A stretch of 64,000 nt of DNA from Alligator mississippiensis (taxonomy: Eukaryota; Chordata; Crocodylia; Alligatoridae). Below, one piece after another: positions 1 through 11,859 of this stretch; positions within the stretch are counted from its first letter, which is position 1, and every line of letters begins with the position of its first letter. The DNA is taken from NCBI RefSeq assembly GCF_030867095.1, contig NC_081828.1:214551978-214615977 (forward strand). Reading direction: 5' to 3'. The translations under genes were made by a program, and so were the position numbers. Under the pieces are notes generated by a model. That model searched no databases. It saw nothing but the letters and a program-made list of their open reading frames with translations, and was not told the DNA's origin.

Positions 1-590
1 CTGCTGCAACGATAAAGAAAGGTTGCAATCGCTTCAAAGGAAAGTGATTCTTCTGCTCGAGTCGGCACTGGTGAGGCCTTACCTGGATCACCATGTCCTG
101 TTTTGAGCCTCGCGTTTCAAGGGCAGTTTGGAAAGAGCCTGGTGGCGAGCCACAAAAATAAGCAGCCTGGGAAATGAGACTTGAGAGGAAAGGCAGAAAG
201 AGCTAGGGTTAATTAGCATGGAGAAGAGAAGATGGCAGGAGGGGGTTGATAGTGGTCTTCAAATACTTGAAGGGTGATTTATGGACAGGATGGAGATGGG
301 ATTTTCTCTGCAGCTGCGGGGGCAGGACTAGCAGCAACAGCCTCAAGCTGCAGCATGGCAAATTGAGATAGTCAGGATGTTCCTCCTCATCTCCAGTGAG
401 GGTGGGCAAGCCTTGGAACAGGTGCCTAGAGGAGTTTTAAATCTCCAACCTGCTCTTGAAAGATTTCCAAGGATGGACAGACACTTGACCAGGATGGTTT
501 AGTCAGGGATGCTCCTGCCTTGAGCAGAGGGCTGGATTAGATGACCTTGTGAGGTCCCTTCTAGTCCTACTTTCCTATGATCCTAAAGAT
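1..590 (+). mobile_element. CR1 LINE, 3' part
   Basis: Plus-strand decayed end of a CR1 reverse transcriptase followed by the CR1 3' tail. Diagnostic landmarks are the segments around GGTGAGGCCTTACCTGGA, CTTGAAGGGTGATTTATGGA, GCCTCAAGCTGCAGCA and the terminal GGGCTGGATTAGATGACC with GAGGTCCCTTCTAGTCCTAC. The element enters from the left edge and ends near 590. The frame is broken. Confidence 0.85.
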
Positions 591-718
591 TTATAACTCC
601 CATTAGCATGGCTACTTTCCAGTGTAGATGAGATTATAATTTTTTTTTTTTTTTTTGCCTGAAGTTCTTTAATGCTGTTTCTTGAGATGCTTCATGGATG
701 TTTGCTTGCTCCCCTGTT

Positions 719-905
719 CAGGGCTGGATTAACACATAGGCAAACTAGGCATGTGCCTAGGGCCCTAAATGAAGAAGGGACCCAGTTGAGCTTATTTTAC
801 GTAGTATAATTATTGAGTGAAAAAAAGTAATATAAATATACAGTACTAAGTAGGGGCCCACGAGTCTGTTTGCCTAGGGCTCACTAAAGGGTTAACCTGG
901 CCCTG
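719..905. mobile_element. hAT-like MITE with terminal inverted repeats
   Basis: The ends read CAGGGCTGGATTAAC and GTTAACCTGGCCCTG, inverted repeats with few mismatches and the CAGGG..CCCTG termini of hAT elements. The flanking 8-mers CCCCTGTT and CCTCTGTG match at 6 of 8 positions, as expected for a decayed hAT target-site duplication. It is 187 bp long, with no coding capacity. Confidence 0.7.
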
Positions 906-1624
906 CCTCTGTGTGAGATGGGCTGCTGAATGTGATCCAAAACTTTAGAAAATGCTGCAGAAAAGAACTTTTCAATAAAATAAAATAAAAATGGCAGCAC
1001 CTTGTCATCTCTGATGACACCTGCTCCTAGACCTGATAGTATATGTGCAACGCTGGAATATGAGACCAGATCAAGTGGTGGTTGGAAGACCCCGCAGGCC
1101 TGATGAGGGGAAACCTGAATTGAGTTTAGGATCCTGATTTCTAAGATGATGATGTAAAAAATGCGGGGAGCTATCTGCTCACTTCGATTAGCCCCACACA
1201 GGTTCTGGGTGTGCGTAGTGCATGCACACTTTAACAGCAGTCCTCAGTGGGTAGGGTCAACGCATAGAAAACCTGGGTGCTCCTCTGCCGTGCACTGCAG
1301 TCACCTCCCCTTTAAAAAGCATTCACACTGCTCTGTGAGAGGTCTCTGCCTCTCCAGAACAGCTTTGTGAATAGGGCAAACTGTACATGGAAGGGCAGGA
1401 AAAATGATCCGGCAGATTGCTTGGATCAGACAGCGATCTAATGTGATGCTGAGCTATGCCCTCTTCCTTCAGCTGTGTATTCTGGGGGGTGGAGATGGGG
1501 AAGACCTACACCAGGCAAAGACGTTTCCACTTGCAGGTACTCTTCACCTGCTGCTCTGGAGCAGATCCTCTCCCTGCCCCCTACCTGGGCACTGCAAATT
1601 TTGGGAATCTGGGCCCTGGAGGAC
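906..1624. other. Upstream flank, no gene recognised
   Basis: Between the MITE and the second CR1 there is only an A-rich stretch (AATAAAATAAAATAAAAA near 975). I see no gene or clear repeat here. Confidence 0.5.
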
Positions 1625-2030
1625 ATGACTTATAAGGAGGGGCTGAGGGACTGGGTTTATTTAGTGTGCAGAAGAGAAGATGGAGGGGGGATTGAATAGC
1701 AGCTTTCAGCTCCCTGCAGGGGGTTGCAAAGAGGATGGAGTTGGGCTGTGCTCAGTGGGGGCAGACGATAGGACAAGGAGCAATGGGCTCAAGCTGCAGC
1801 AAGGGAAGTTGAGGTTGGATATTAGGAAAAACTTTTTCACAAAGAGCATAGTTAAAACACTGGAACAGGTTACCCAGAGAGGTGGTAGATTCTCCATCCT
1901 TGGAGGTTTTTGAGCTAGATAAAGCCTTGTCCGGGATGATGTAGCTGGGGCTGGTCCTGCTTTGAGCAGGGGATCGGACCAGATGTGACCTCCCAAGGTC
2001 CCTTCAACCCTCATTTTCTTTGATTCTATG
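1625..2030 (+). mobile_element. CR1 LINE 3' tail
   Basis: Plus-strand CR1 tail: GGGCTGAGGGACTGGGTTTA, AGGAGCAATGGGCTCAAGCT, GAACAGGTTACCCAGAGAGG, TGGTCCTGCTTTGAGCAGGG and the ending GACCTCCCAAGGTCCCTTCA. No open frame is left. Confidence 0.85.
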
Positions 2031-3359
2031 AAAAGCATGCAGTTGAGTTGTTAAAGTGAATAGGCTCCACTTCCTAACCTTGCTTTTGGAGAGAGGAAAT
2101 GAGTGTAAGCAATGCTTACTCTGCTTTTCCAAGCACTGCTGTCCTTTTTATTTGCTGGGCACGCAGATGAGATGTGAAGCTCCCCTTCCCCCCCGTTGCA
2201 TTAAGTCTCACTTCTAGCACAGATGCATGCAAAGAAGGACTTCTCCCAGATGTGCAGAGAGCCTCTCGACACTGGTTGAAATCTTCCTTGTGTTGTACGT
2301 GGTGCTTTTCTAGTTGTGCAGCCCTGGGGAAGCACAGGCCGCCGTCATATTTCCCAGCCCCTGGTGCGTGCCATCAGCGCTGCCACTCCTGGCTCCTTTA
2401 CTATCCCTTAATGAAAAGACTCTGTGTTGGGGCCCCAGGGCAAAGCTGCTGCCTACTTCTCTCTGCAATGGGTGTTGCAGCTGGCTGTTGGCTGCCCTGA
2501 ACAATCCTGGGCGGATCCAAAGGAAAGTTAAGCACTTAGGTGGGTGGTGGCTGTTTTGAGGGTTTGTTTTTTTTAATTTTTAATTTGTAATTTTATTTAT
2601 AGTGAGGGAGAAGCAGGAGCTTCCATGACAGGTAGAAAACGCTGTCTGATGTTTGCAGTTAAGCAGCCTGGCTGTGAAAGCCACTGAAAAATTAGCTGAG
2701 ATTTGCAAAGCTGGGTGTGTGCGTGTGTGTGTGTGTGTGCGCCTGTTGGGTGGAGCAGGCGCTTTCCCTGGTCGATTCTGCAGGGATTGTCCCGAGCTGA
2801 TTTCCTGCAAAACCCTGTTGGGCAGGGGGTCCTTTTCTGCTCGCTTGTTCTGCGCCGGCCAAAGGTTTCCAAGCTGGCACGTCCAAATTCACCCAAGTGG
2901 TGGCTTGCACAGGGCCGGTGTTGGGATGGAAATGACAGGTGGGCGCATATCCAGTGGGAAGTGAGAATAAACTCATCTCATTTTTGGGTTTTTTTTCCGA
3001 TCTGCCTGTGGGTTGAAGAGCTCTTGAAAGCTGCCCTGATGCTGTCTGCCACGATGCTGTTCTCCCCTACCTTGTTCATGGAGGGTGCATGGCACATAAC
3101 TAGGCCCACACCTGTCGGTGAAATGCCAGCATTGGGATTTTTGCACGCTTGTCCTGTGTAGCCCTACCCTGCGGTCGCTGCAGGCGACAGGGCGAGGAGT
3201 AACGGTCTCAAATTGCAGAAGGGGGACCTACGTGTGTGCACAAGCGTGCGTATGCAGGTGTGCTGTGACACAGGCAGACACGCAACCTACATACGTGCAC
3301 ACGGAGCGCACGCATGCATGCACATGTCTAGACATAGGCACATGCAGACACGGAGTGAA
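2031..3359. other. Upstream flank of WNT9A
   Basis: Contains a GT microsatellite (2715-2742) and, from about 3230, a stretch rich in alternating CA/CG/TG steps that grades into the CpG island. No open frame with coding character is seen. Confidence 0.5.
2715..2742. repeat. (GT)n microsatellite
   Basis: Nearly pure GT dinucleotides with GC interruptions, about 28 bp. Confidence 0.9.
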
Positions 3360-3591
3360 GTGACAGGGCGCGCACCTACATGCACACGCCGATGCGCGTG
3401 CACACGAGCGTACAACGCGCGTTCTCTCCGTCTCTGCCCGGTGCAGCCCTCCCCCCCGCGCGGGGGCGTGGCCGGGGCGTGGCGGGGGGCGTGTCCGGGG
3501 GCGGGGCGCGGGGCGCTATAAGAGCGCGGCGCGGGCGGCGGGCGCGGGCTCGGCGCGGGAGCGAGATGCGGAGCGCCGGCGCCGCAGCAAG
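3360..3591 (+). promoter_or_regulatory. CpG-rich WNT9A core promoter
   Basis: The stretch is dense in CpG up to and through exon 1. It contains four GC/KLF-type boxes (GGGGGCGTGG at 3462-3471, GGGGCGTGGC at 3474-3483, GGGGGGCGTGT at 3485-3494, GGGGCGGGGC at 3497-3506) and a TATA-like element TATAAGAG at 3517-3524. The spacing places the start site near 3545-3550, giving a 5' UTR of only about 45 nt. TATA plus CpG island together is less common than either alone. The start site is inferred, not observed. Confidence 0.75.
3517..3524 (+). promoter_or_regulatory. TATA box of WNT9A
   Basis: TATAAGAG sits directly after a run of GC boxes and 75 bp before the start codon, with a GC-rich flank on both sides, the usual setting for a functional TATA box. 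Confidence 0.65.
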
Positions 3592-3640
3592 ATGCTGGAT
3601 GGAGACCGCCTGCGGCGCGGCCGCCTCGCCTGCTGCCTAG
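3566..3640 (+). CDS. Upstream ORF overlapping the WNT9A start codon
   Basis: An ATG 26 bases before the WNT9A start, in a different frame, opens 24 codons and stops at TAG 3638-3640, inside the WNT9A signal-peptide sequence. Its context has G at -3, so initiation is possible. If transcription starts about 30 bp after the TATA box, the leader before this ATG is only about 20 nt, which would favour leaky scanning. The peptide (Ala-rich, beginning MRSAG) has no recognisable function. The role, if any, is inferred to be translational control of WNT9A. Confidence 0.5.
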   Translation: MRSAGAAARCWMETACGAAASPAA

Positions 3641-3692
3641 CGCTGCTCGCGCTGCTCGCCCGCGCCCCGCCGCCCAACGCCGCCTACTTCGG
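3592..3692 (+). CDS. WNT9A: WNT9A exon 1: initiator and signal peptide
   Basis: Encodes residues 1-33 and two bases of the codon for Gly34. The product begins MLDG, as in other WNT9A proteins. It then has a basic stretch (Arg6, Arg8, Arg9, Arg11) and a hydrophobic core at about residues 12-23 rich in Leu, Ala and Cys, followed by a Pro/Asn/Ala segment. This is a standard secretory signal peptide, with cleavage probably near Ala30/Ala31, before the conserved Tyr-Phe-Gly that begins the mature Wnt. The start codon has A at -3, a good context. The exon ends GG and is followed by the donor GTACGG; the last Gly base comes from exon 2, so intron 1 is phase 2. The exon lies in the CpG-rich promoter and an upstream ATG overlaps it. 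Reading through the donor would add Leu repeats and stop at 3822. Confidence 0.95.
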
Positions 3693-3744
3693 GTACGGGC
3701 TCCTGCTCCTGCTCCTGCTCCGGGCGCCGGCCCCGCACACCCTC

Positions 3745-4411
3745 CTCTCTGCTCAAGCCCTGCAGCCCTCCTGCGCCGTGCACCAGCCCTGCAGCCCTCC
3801 TCTCTCTGCACCAGCTGCTTGATCCCCTGAGATCCCCCGCTCTGTTCCCTGCTCCGTGCACCGACCCCTGCGACCCCCTGCTCCATGCACCAACTGCTTG
3901 ATCCCCTGCTCTGATTCCCTGAGATCCCCCGCTCTGTTCCCAGCTCCGTGCACCGACCCCTGCAACCCCCTGCTCCGTGCACTAGCCGCTTGATCCCTGC
4001 TCCGACCCCCTGAGATCCCCCCGCTCTGTTCCCAGCTCCGTGCACCGACCCCTGCAACCCCCTGCTCCGTGCACTAGCCGCTTGATCCCTGCTCCGACCC
4101 CCTGAGATCCCCTGCTCTGTTCCCAGCTCCGTGCACCGACCCCTGCAACCCCCTGCTCCTTGCACCAGCTGCTTGATCCCCTGCTCTGATTCCCTGAGAT
4201 CCCCCGCTCTGTCCCCTGCTCCGTGCACCAACCCCTGTGATCCCCTGCTTGGATCCCCTGAGATATCCTGCTCTGTTCCCAGCTCCGTGCACCAGCTGCT
4301 GGATCCCCTGAGATCCCCCGCTCTGTTCCCAGCTCTGTGCACCGATCCCCTGCTCCGTGCACTAGCCGCTTGATCCCCTGCTCTGTTCCCTGCTCCGTGC
4401 ACCAGCCCCTG
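3745..4411. repeat. Minisatellite, 91-92 bp period, start of intron 1
   Basis: The landmark TGAGATCCC recurs at 3828, 3920, 4011, 4103 and 4195 (periods 92, 91, 92, 92), then at 4259 and 4309 in shortened units. Each unit contains sub-repeats such as CTGCTCCGTGCACC and GCTTGATCCC, so it grew by nested duplication. It begins some 50 bp after the exon 1 donor. The array leaves long minus-strand frames open (376 and 415 codons) whose peptides only repeat the unit; these are not genes. Confidence 0.9.
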
Positions 4412-6635
4412 GGGCATCCCCCTGCTCTCCCCTGCATGGGGCTGGGGTGGGCTCCCCCCTGCTCTGTCCGGGGAAGCAGCCGGGGTCCCACGCCCAGGGG
4501 AAGTTGGTGTTGGGGTGATCTACCCCATCCCTGCTGCTTCTCCCAGCCCGGAGCGCCCAGTGCCTGCTGGGCTGATCCTTGGCCGCCACAGCGCCCACCT
4601 GCTGGGGCTGGGCTGGGGCAGAGCCGGGACTGTGTTGGCAGGGCAGGGAGTATCCCCCTGCCTGCGAGGGGCTGGGATCCCCTCCCTGAAAGGCAGTCAG
4701 GGCTCCCGGCATCCTGGGTGTCCCTCAGCCCCTCCGATTGCCGGCTTCGCCCTGTCACTCCTCCTCCGCAGCCTGGACGCTGCAGGTTGTTGCTGGGAAG
4801 CGGTGTGCGTGCGTGTGCATGTGTGCGAGCACACCCGGGTTGGGTCAGCAGGTTATTTTCTCTCCCCGTTCCGCGCTCCGGTTGCCGCCTGCCCTCGCTG
4901 CAGATCCCCGGAGCTCGGGTTGACTTAAAAGGGAGGGAGAGGAGAAAAGAGAAATTGTGCTGATCCCGGAGAGTCTTATTTTGTCTTTCCTGTAACGTGC
5001 GGTTGTGTTCAGCAGCGGAGTCTCCAAGCTGACATTTTCCTGATGGTTGTGGTCCGCACCCTCCTCCCCCCTCTCCTGCTTTCCGCACACGGGGCAGATT
5101 CGGGGCACGGATTAGGAAAAGCCTGGGGGGAAAGAAATGGCAAAAGTCACGTTCGTCCTTAAAGATCCAGCTATCCTGCTGGCTTGGCTGCTCGGTTTGT
5201 GGCCACGTGTCTTTGCAGTAGAGTTGCACGGGTTCCCCAATAAAAGGGGATGAGGCAAAGACACCCTTTGGAGGGACCGATCCGAGCGTCTCCGAGCGGG
5301 GGGCGAGATCTGGAAAGGGATTTGTGCCTTGTGCTACACGGAGGTGTGTGCGCGGTGCCGTGCCATCGGGGAACGCCTTCCCTACTGATAGGTAAACTTT
5401 CTCCTGTTTTTACTTTTCTCCCTTCTCAGAAGCTGTCTCTGCCCCCTCCATGCTAAATGGCTTAAAAAAAAAAACCCTTACAAAATCCAGATGTTTGCAA
5501 ATGCTTTCATAGAGAGGAGAGAGAGAGAGAGAAAATAAAGAGCCTGAAGTTTATTTTTCTGGCTTGGGCTTCTCCAGAAAGTGTCTGTCAGAGTTATCAT
5601 TGCTATGATGTCCCTCCCTCGGCTGTGTGCTTTTTGGGCAGGGAATCAAAGGGAACAGCAAGAACAAGGTTCTCTCTTCCTGGATTTCATAACTCTCTGG
5701 TCTGGGAAAGTTTGTTTAATATAGTATTTGAATTGGGATTTTTTTTCTTTTCTTTCCTTGCTCACCGCATTCGTGCCTGGCTCAGCTGCTCCGGTTCTAA
5801 TTTCGTGGCTTCCCCTCTCTCCGAAGAGGAAGCGTGGTGTTATTGTCGCTCTCGTTTGAGAGCCATACGTTGGCGGTGCTGTCAGATCCCTGTCCGTGCA
5901 CGGAGCTGCGGAGGGTGTGCAGCCCCGGGCGCCTGTTGCCACATGCGTGGCTTTCTCCTTAGCCTGGCCTTATTTTTAAGGCTGACAAAGCATGAGACTT
6001 TGTTCCTGGTCTGCAAATTCCCTCTGTGTCGGCATTTGCCCAGTGCCCGTGTCTGATCCCTGGCCTCATGCGCGTCCCCCAGGCTCTGCGGCTTGCCCTG
6101 CTGAGAGCACGGGCCACTTGGAGGGAGCTTTCTCCCTTTCCCAGCCCTCTTGCTTTTGTCACCTGTTCCCTCTTCCCCTTCCTTCTCCCCCCAGCCTTGC
6201 AGAGGGTCCTGCCAGTGCAGCTCTGCAATGCGGCCGGCAGAGGGTTCTGCTACCCCACTAATGAAGACCTCCGGCTTTGGAGTGGCCGAGGCTTTGCAGG
6301 TGTATCCTGTTCCCAAAGAAAATAGAATACTTTCATGGGAAAGTTTTAAATGAGAAGAAGAAAAAAAAAATTTTTTTTTTCATTTTTCTCCTTTTTTTGG
6401 GTGCCCTTTTTCTGGGAGGGTCCATTCCCTGCATGCTCTCAGCTGGAGATGGCTAAAGCTGCTCCAGCGTGCATTTAATTGCTCTTTCCTCCTCTTCTGT
6501 TGTTTTTCTTTTTTATCCTCTGCATTGCACAGAGGATCTGTTTGCTTTTTTCTGTCTACCCCCATCTCTCCTGGCCCTGGCGTTTCTCAGCATCAGTTGC
6601 GGGGTTCAACTTTAGCCGGGGTGTTTCATTGTTGT
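4412..6635. other. Intron 1, GC-rich proximal part
   Basis: No gene seen. Holds a GA microsatellite (about 5511-5532) and a perfect A10T10 tract at 6361-6380. CpG content falls gradually away from the promoter. Confidence 0.5.
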
Positions 6636-6760
6636 TAGGGGCAGGAAGGGACCTTAGAGGTTGTCGGGTCCACAGCCCCCCCTGCACTTGGGCAGGAAAG
6701 CCTGCTGCCGGTTGTGTCGGAGGACCAGTTCGCCTTATCGGTGCCGCGTCTCGTTCTTTC
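6636..6760 (-). mobile_element. CR1 fragment, possible
   Basis: AGGAAGGGACCTTAGAGG followed by GTCGGGTCCACAGCCCCCCC resembles the reverse complement of a CR1 3' end, but the match degrades quickly. Confidence 0.4.
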
Positions 6761-9700
6761 ACGCTTGCTAGCCTCGCTGCACTTGCGCTCGATGTTGGTG
6801 AAGGGCGGGGGCAGTCTGGGGCTTGCTTGTCTTTCAAAAAGCTCGGCATGAAATCGGATCAGCTGGCAAGGTGCGGTGCAGGGGATCCAAAAAGCTTAAT
6901 TACCATTCCAGTAAACTTGATGTGAAATCTAATACCGAATCGAAGTCAGACCTTGGGTTGTTCACTCGTGGCCACCGGCACCTCCAGCCGTGCTAATCCC
7001 AGTGGATGATCCCTAATGGACTGGAGTGGTCTGTGCATGTGTCTGTGCTTGTGGCTATCCCCGTCTTTCCTCCCCCCCCCCCCTTTTTGGGGGTTTTTTT
7101 TTGGCTTTTTTTTGTTTTCCTCCTTTTCCAGTTAGACACTCTCGGCATTTAGACTTGTTGATTGTCTTCATGAGCTGGCAATCCTCCCCAAGCAGCACCA
7201 TTTTCATGCTCCCGTCCCCAGGACCGAACTGTTTAACTCTTTGCTCTGCTTTGGTGAGGAGCCACCGCGTTAGGTTGTATTGGGCCACCCGCGCGGCGCC
7301 CGTCCCAGAGCAGATGTTGCTAAATACCTCTGTGCCATGAGCTGGACGGGGCTTGTTTGTCGATCGGCTATAACTGTCCTAAGCCATGCAGCACTGCTGC
7401 CAGTTGGGCTAATTGCCCATCGTCCTAGAGTCTAGGTGCTTTGCTTGACCCGGGATACTCATACTCATCCCTTAATATGGCACTGAGCTTAATTCCTTGC
7501 TCTGATCATGGATCAGAGATGCTGTGGTCAGTAAATGCAGGCAGCAAAGCTGCAGGCTGGAGTTGAGCCTTGAGGAAGGGGTGGGATACCAGCAGCGCTC
7601 TCCTGGGAGGGGAGCATCCTGGCTCTTGAGGGTGTTTTCTTTCTTTTTTTGCCGTGCCGAGCAAAGTTGGCGTATGCTAAGCGTCTTTCTGTTTGTTTAG
7701 AGCACAGCAAACGATCGGCATCTGCTACTAATCTCTCCATTGTTCTTTAAGAGGAGTAAGCCGGAGATCACGTTCGCTGAGCTGCCTTCCACACAGGAGA
7801 ATATTCAATACCAAGGTCCAGGGCCCTTGTTAATCCCCGGTGACCCCTGGTTTACCGAGCGCCGGGGGTATGAAGGAGTAACTCCGGAGCGGTGCTCCAT
7901 AATGTAGGCTTCCCCGGCACTGGGAGCGGCGAGTGCTTTGGGTTTCGCACATAAGAGTCGGGAGGTCCTGCGGGGCTCCCGGTGTTGGAGGACGGCTGCG
8001 ATGGCAGACGCTGGCTGCTGCGGCGGATGACCCAGGCTGGCTGCAGCTGCCGCTGCTCTAATATGATTATGCACGTCTCGGCCTCCCTTCCAGATGGGCT
8101 CGCTCAGCCCGATCCCGTGTTGGCTTGCATCAGAAAGCCCGTCCTGGCCTTGCTGTGAATTGTGCTTTTCACGGCCTGGGGTAGAGGAGCTTGTGCAAAG
8201 AGCTCGGACTCAGCCTGGAAGCTTTCCAAGTCCCTTTTTGGACTTGTCTCCCTTTTTGTCACCTGTTACCTTCGTCACCTGCCCGTCCCTCCTCTTCAGC
8301 AGCTGGTTTGAGGTTGCTCTGTTTGCTTCCTTCAAGACCGTGCTGCTTAGGGGCCAGTTCTTAACTTTTATTTGATTTTTTTTTTTTTTTTTTTTAAGAC
8401 TGCCTTCACCACGAGGGAGCCGTGACTGAAAAGTCGGCGGCTGGCTTTGAGTGTGAAGGGGACTGGCAAGGGGGAAAAGACGTGGTTCGGTTAGACCGAT
8501 GTCTTCCTGTAGCTCCGGCTCAGCCGGTCTGCGGTGGGATGGAGACAGCTGTGGCTGATCGCTTCTCTCCTCGCCTCCCCCTTTCCACCCGAACGTCGTC
8601 TTTCAGGGAAAGTATTCAGAGTTTCCAAATGTGCGGCCTGCCCAGGAATTAGTGCATCGGGACAGAAATTGTCCACGGTTGCATGTTACCGAGATTGTGT
8701 CAGCATGGAGTTATGTTGGTGCCTGCCCTCCTTGGCTGCTTGTGCAGGGGAGGATGCTGGATCCGTCTCGAACGTCGTAAAGGATTTTAGGTTGACGTTG
8801 GCCGCGGGGTAGAGCAATGCCTCTGTTTCTTCTGGACGCTCGCAGGTGTCCAGGCTGGTTGAGGCAGCCCTATGCCTGAAAAAAGGATAGCAAATCAAGC
8901 CTTTCTTTCCTCGTTTTGGTCTGTTCAGGTTCTCGGCCACGTGCACTTGCTGTAGGAGGTTGCTCTCATCATCCTCCAGTTGTATGGGCTCACACTTTGA
9001 ACTCGGAGCCCTTGACAGGTGGGTTAGCATCTCTTCTGTTGGCAGGGAGGATATGAGCTTGGGTGACTGGGCCTGAAGGTGCCTTGCAAATCTTTAACGG
9101 GTTCAAGGGAAGCACTCTTCCCTTGCCTCGCGTGACTCGTCCTCTCCTTGGCAAGAGGAAAGTGGGATTTTTGTCAACCGTTGTCCTCGGCGTGAAATGC
9201 AGGGGGCTGGTTATCAGTGCCCAAACAAGCGCCTACATCCGGGCCTTTAGAAAGGAGATTGAATGTGATGAGGGACTAATGAGGATGAAGGGAGTCTAGT
9301 TGGATGGTGCACATACAACCCCTCCACGAAGCAGTGACGCCTGATCTACCCCCCCACGAAAGGCGTGCCATGTTGGTGCTGTGGCCCCGGGCTGGGTGTG
9401 TATCCACGAATCTGCAGCTTTGGTTTCCATTGGAAGCACATGTGGCAGTCCGTGGAAGAACTTCGAGGGTCGACAGTGCACCATTGGCTCAAGGAGTTTG
9501 GCAACCACGGCGCCGGGATAAAAAGGTGTTCGTGGGGCAGCATGCCAGTACAAATTATGGTTCTTGGCCTAGCAAAGGGGAGGAGGGGGTCTCCCACAAA
9601 CAGTGGTGTCCCTTTTCTCCGAGAGCAGCGAATGCAGGTGGTTCTTAATGGTCCGAAAGCAAGTCCGTTTCTAACTTCTGGCATGCTTTTAAAACTACTC

Positions 9701-11529
9701 GGTGCTGATAGGGATGCTTGGGAGTGGTCCCATATGCCCAAGAAAATTATGCATTTCATTTCCCATTTCTTTTTTGTGACTTGGCTTCAGGAATGCCATC
9801 CTTGCAGTCAGGGAATTGGTTTGCATCTTGTGTTTTTGGGCTTGAAACACTGTTAGTAGTTTGCTGCCTAGATAAGGTCAGCTGTGCGGTGCAAGTAGTA
9901 TTTTGGGGTGTGTGAAGCAAGAGGTGGGGTCCTAACACCCCTTGAGCTCCTGATCTGAGAGGGGGAGAGGTTCAACTTTTCAACTTGCCTTGACTTGCAA
10001 CTTCTAATGGGAGAGCCCTCCCAAGGTTGTCGGGATTTGGATGTTCAGAGTTGTCTCTAATGAAAAAACACTCGACTCTGGTCCGCATGGTAGAGAATGT
10101 TAAATGACGCTTGCATATGTGGCTCAAGATTGCAGGGGGTTTAGGGTGCCTTTGGCCTTGCCTCATTGCAAGCGCTTGATGAGACATGGCAGTAACGGCC
10201 TGCTGTTACGTGGCGTCCTTCCCCTTGACTCATCCCCTTGTTCTGCATAAGCTTCAATGACCCCACGCTCAGAAGAAAGCTGAGCTACTTTTAGCATCAG
10301 GACACACTGCCCGGATCTCGGGGCGGACAGTGAAGTTGCAAGCACTTGCTGAGCCGATGGTCCCATATACAGGCGGATCGATCTCCTTCCCTGCCCCGGA
10401 GTATGCTGTCTTCCCTCTTCAGTGCATCTCCTACGTGCCATCCTTGCCAGGAGTGGTCCTAAAGGCATGGATGCTGGTACTCTCTGGGGATGCTCGGTCC
10501 CTTTCTCTGTAACCTCCCCAGCATCTCCCAGTATAATAAGGACGAGAGCAAGGACGCTGCCTCTCTTCATTCCCAGTTGCCAGACCTACCATAAATACAC
10601 ACTCATTGCTTTGTCCTATTGCCTCTCCATGCAGATAATTTCTGGACCTAGTCACTGGATGGTAGTGCGATCCCACTGGATAGAAGGAGCCTTTCAAATG
10701 TGTCCCCCCTCCCCACTTCTGTAATTACAGAAGCGCTCGAACTTGTATACTATGGGGCAGGCAAAAACACAGGCCAGAGCCTGTTAGCTTTCCAAATCCC
10801 CTGGGCTCGTCACTCCTCCCCTGGAGTGAAATGCAACAGCTGTTTTAAGAAAAACGCCAAGCTAGGATGGCAAGTGAAGAATACCGTATCCAGTTGAAAC
10901 TACAGCTGGGATTTTACGTAGGCAGAATGTAATTACCCACGTTGGCCTCTGGCCAGGCGTGCAGGTTTCACACCCTCTATTCTGATTTTTAAGAAGCGTC
11001 CTGGGAGCTCTTATGAGCCCAACGATCATAAACATCAGTCCTCCGATGGACCAAATGTGTGGTCCTGGAATCCAAGCCGTGGCTGTGACCAAGAGAAGCA
11101 GGAGAGGGAATGTGGATTTTTTTCCCCCCTTAATGGGGATATCGTGGGAGAAAGTGGTGTGATGCAATGGGCCTAAGCATTAATGAGCGGTTTGAGAGCA
11201 GGTGATGCCGAAGAAGCAGTTACTTGCTTCGGCGCTGGCTTCCCAAGTTGGGCACGGGGAACCCCGCAAGTCGCTGGCACGCTGGACTTGTTTGCACGTG
11301 CAGCACGACTTGCCGTTGCCCCGTAAAGCACAGACATCTGCTTTCAGGCCTGGATGAGTGAAACTGCGGGTGCAAATCTGCAGTTGGCTGCTTAATTTCT
11401 GGGAGGGCTTCAGGCCCTGTGCGTTCCCATTGTGCCTTGCGTCCCTATGACAGATGCCTCTACGGTAAAACCAGGAGACTATTCTGCAAGACCCATGGGA
11501 ACCGGGTGGCAGCGAGGAAGTTGAATAGC
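6761..11529. other. Intron 1, no gene recognised
   Basis: Contains homopolymer tracts (T run near 8373-8395) and short open frames on both strands with no family resemblance. The longest, 9365-9856 plus strand (163 codons), has overlapping open frames on the other strand and no known motif. Confidence 0.45.
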
Positions 11530-11610
11530 TGCTCCCTGCCTCAGTTTCCCTTCTGTAAAATGGGACTTTGTCCACAAGCACTTTCACTGAACTTTCTCAG
11601 TGCCATACAA
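11530..11610 (+). mobile_element. MIR-type SINE fragment
   Basis: TGCCTCAGTTTCCCTTCTGT then AAAATGGGA is the characteristic MIR core-to-tail phrase. Only this part is recognisable. Confidence 0.45.
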
Positions 11611-11859
11611 AGCCCATCCTGTCCCCAGCCGGAGCGTCTCCTTGTGACCATAATGCAGATTTGCTTGCTTGCCGTGAGGATTTCTAGTGTATGACTTGGC
11701 AGGTACTTTTCTTTCCTCCCCTTCCTTTTTCCCACAGCTTGGGGAACTTTAACTCTATGGGACTCTGGCTTCCTGGTGAAGGGCCAAGTCAATAATTAAC
11801 TTGCGTTTTAGGAGCTGCAAACCACAATAAAAGGGAGTCCAGCCCCACAATCCCAATGT

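Noticed and set aside
3287..4417. 376-codon minus-strand open frame
   Set aside because: Its protein is a repeat of the minisatellite unit (SREQSGGSQG-type blocks); the frame is open only because the repeat lacks stops.
3982..5229. 415-codon minus-strand open frame
   Set aside because: Its C-terminal part is the same minisatellite and the rest is GC-rich intron with no domain; no splice or start context supports a gene.
9346..9856. Overlapping frames of 137 and 163 codons on both strands
   Set aside because: Open on both strands at once and without motifs, typical of chance in stop-poor sequence.
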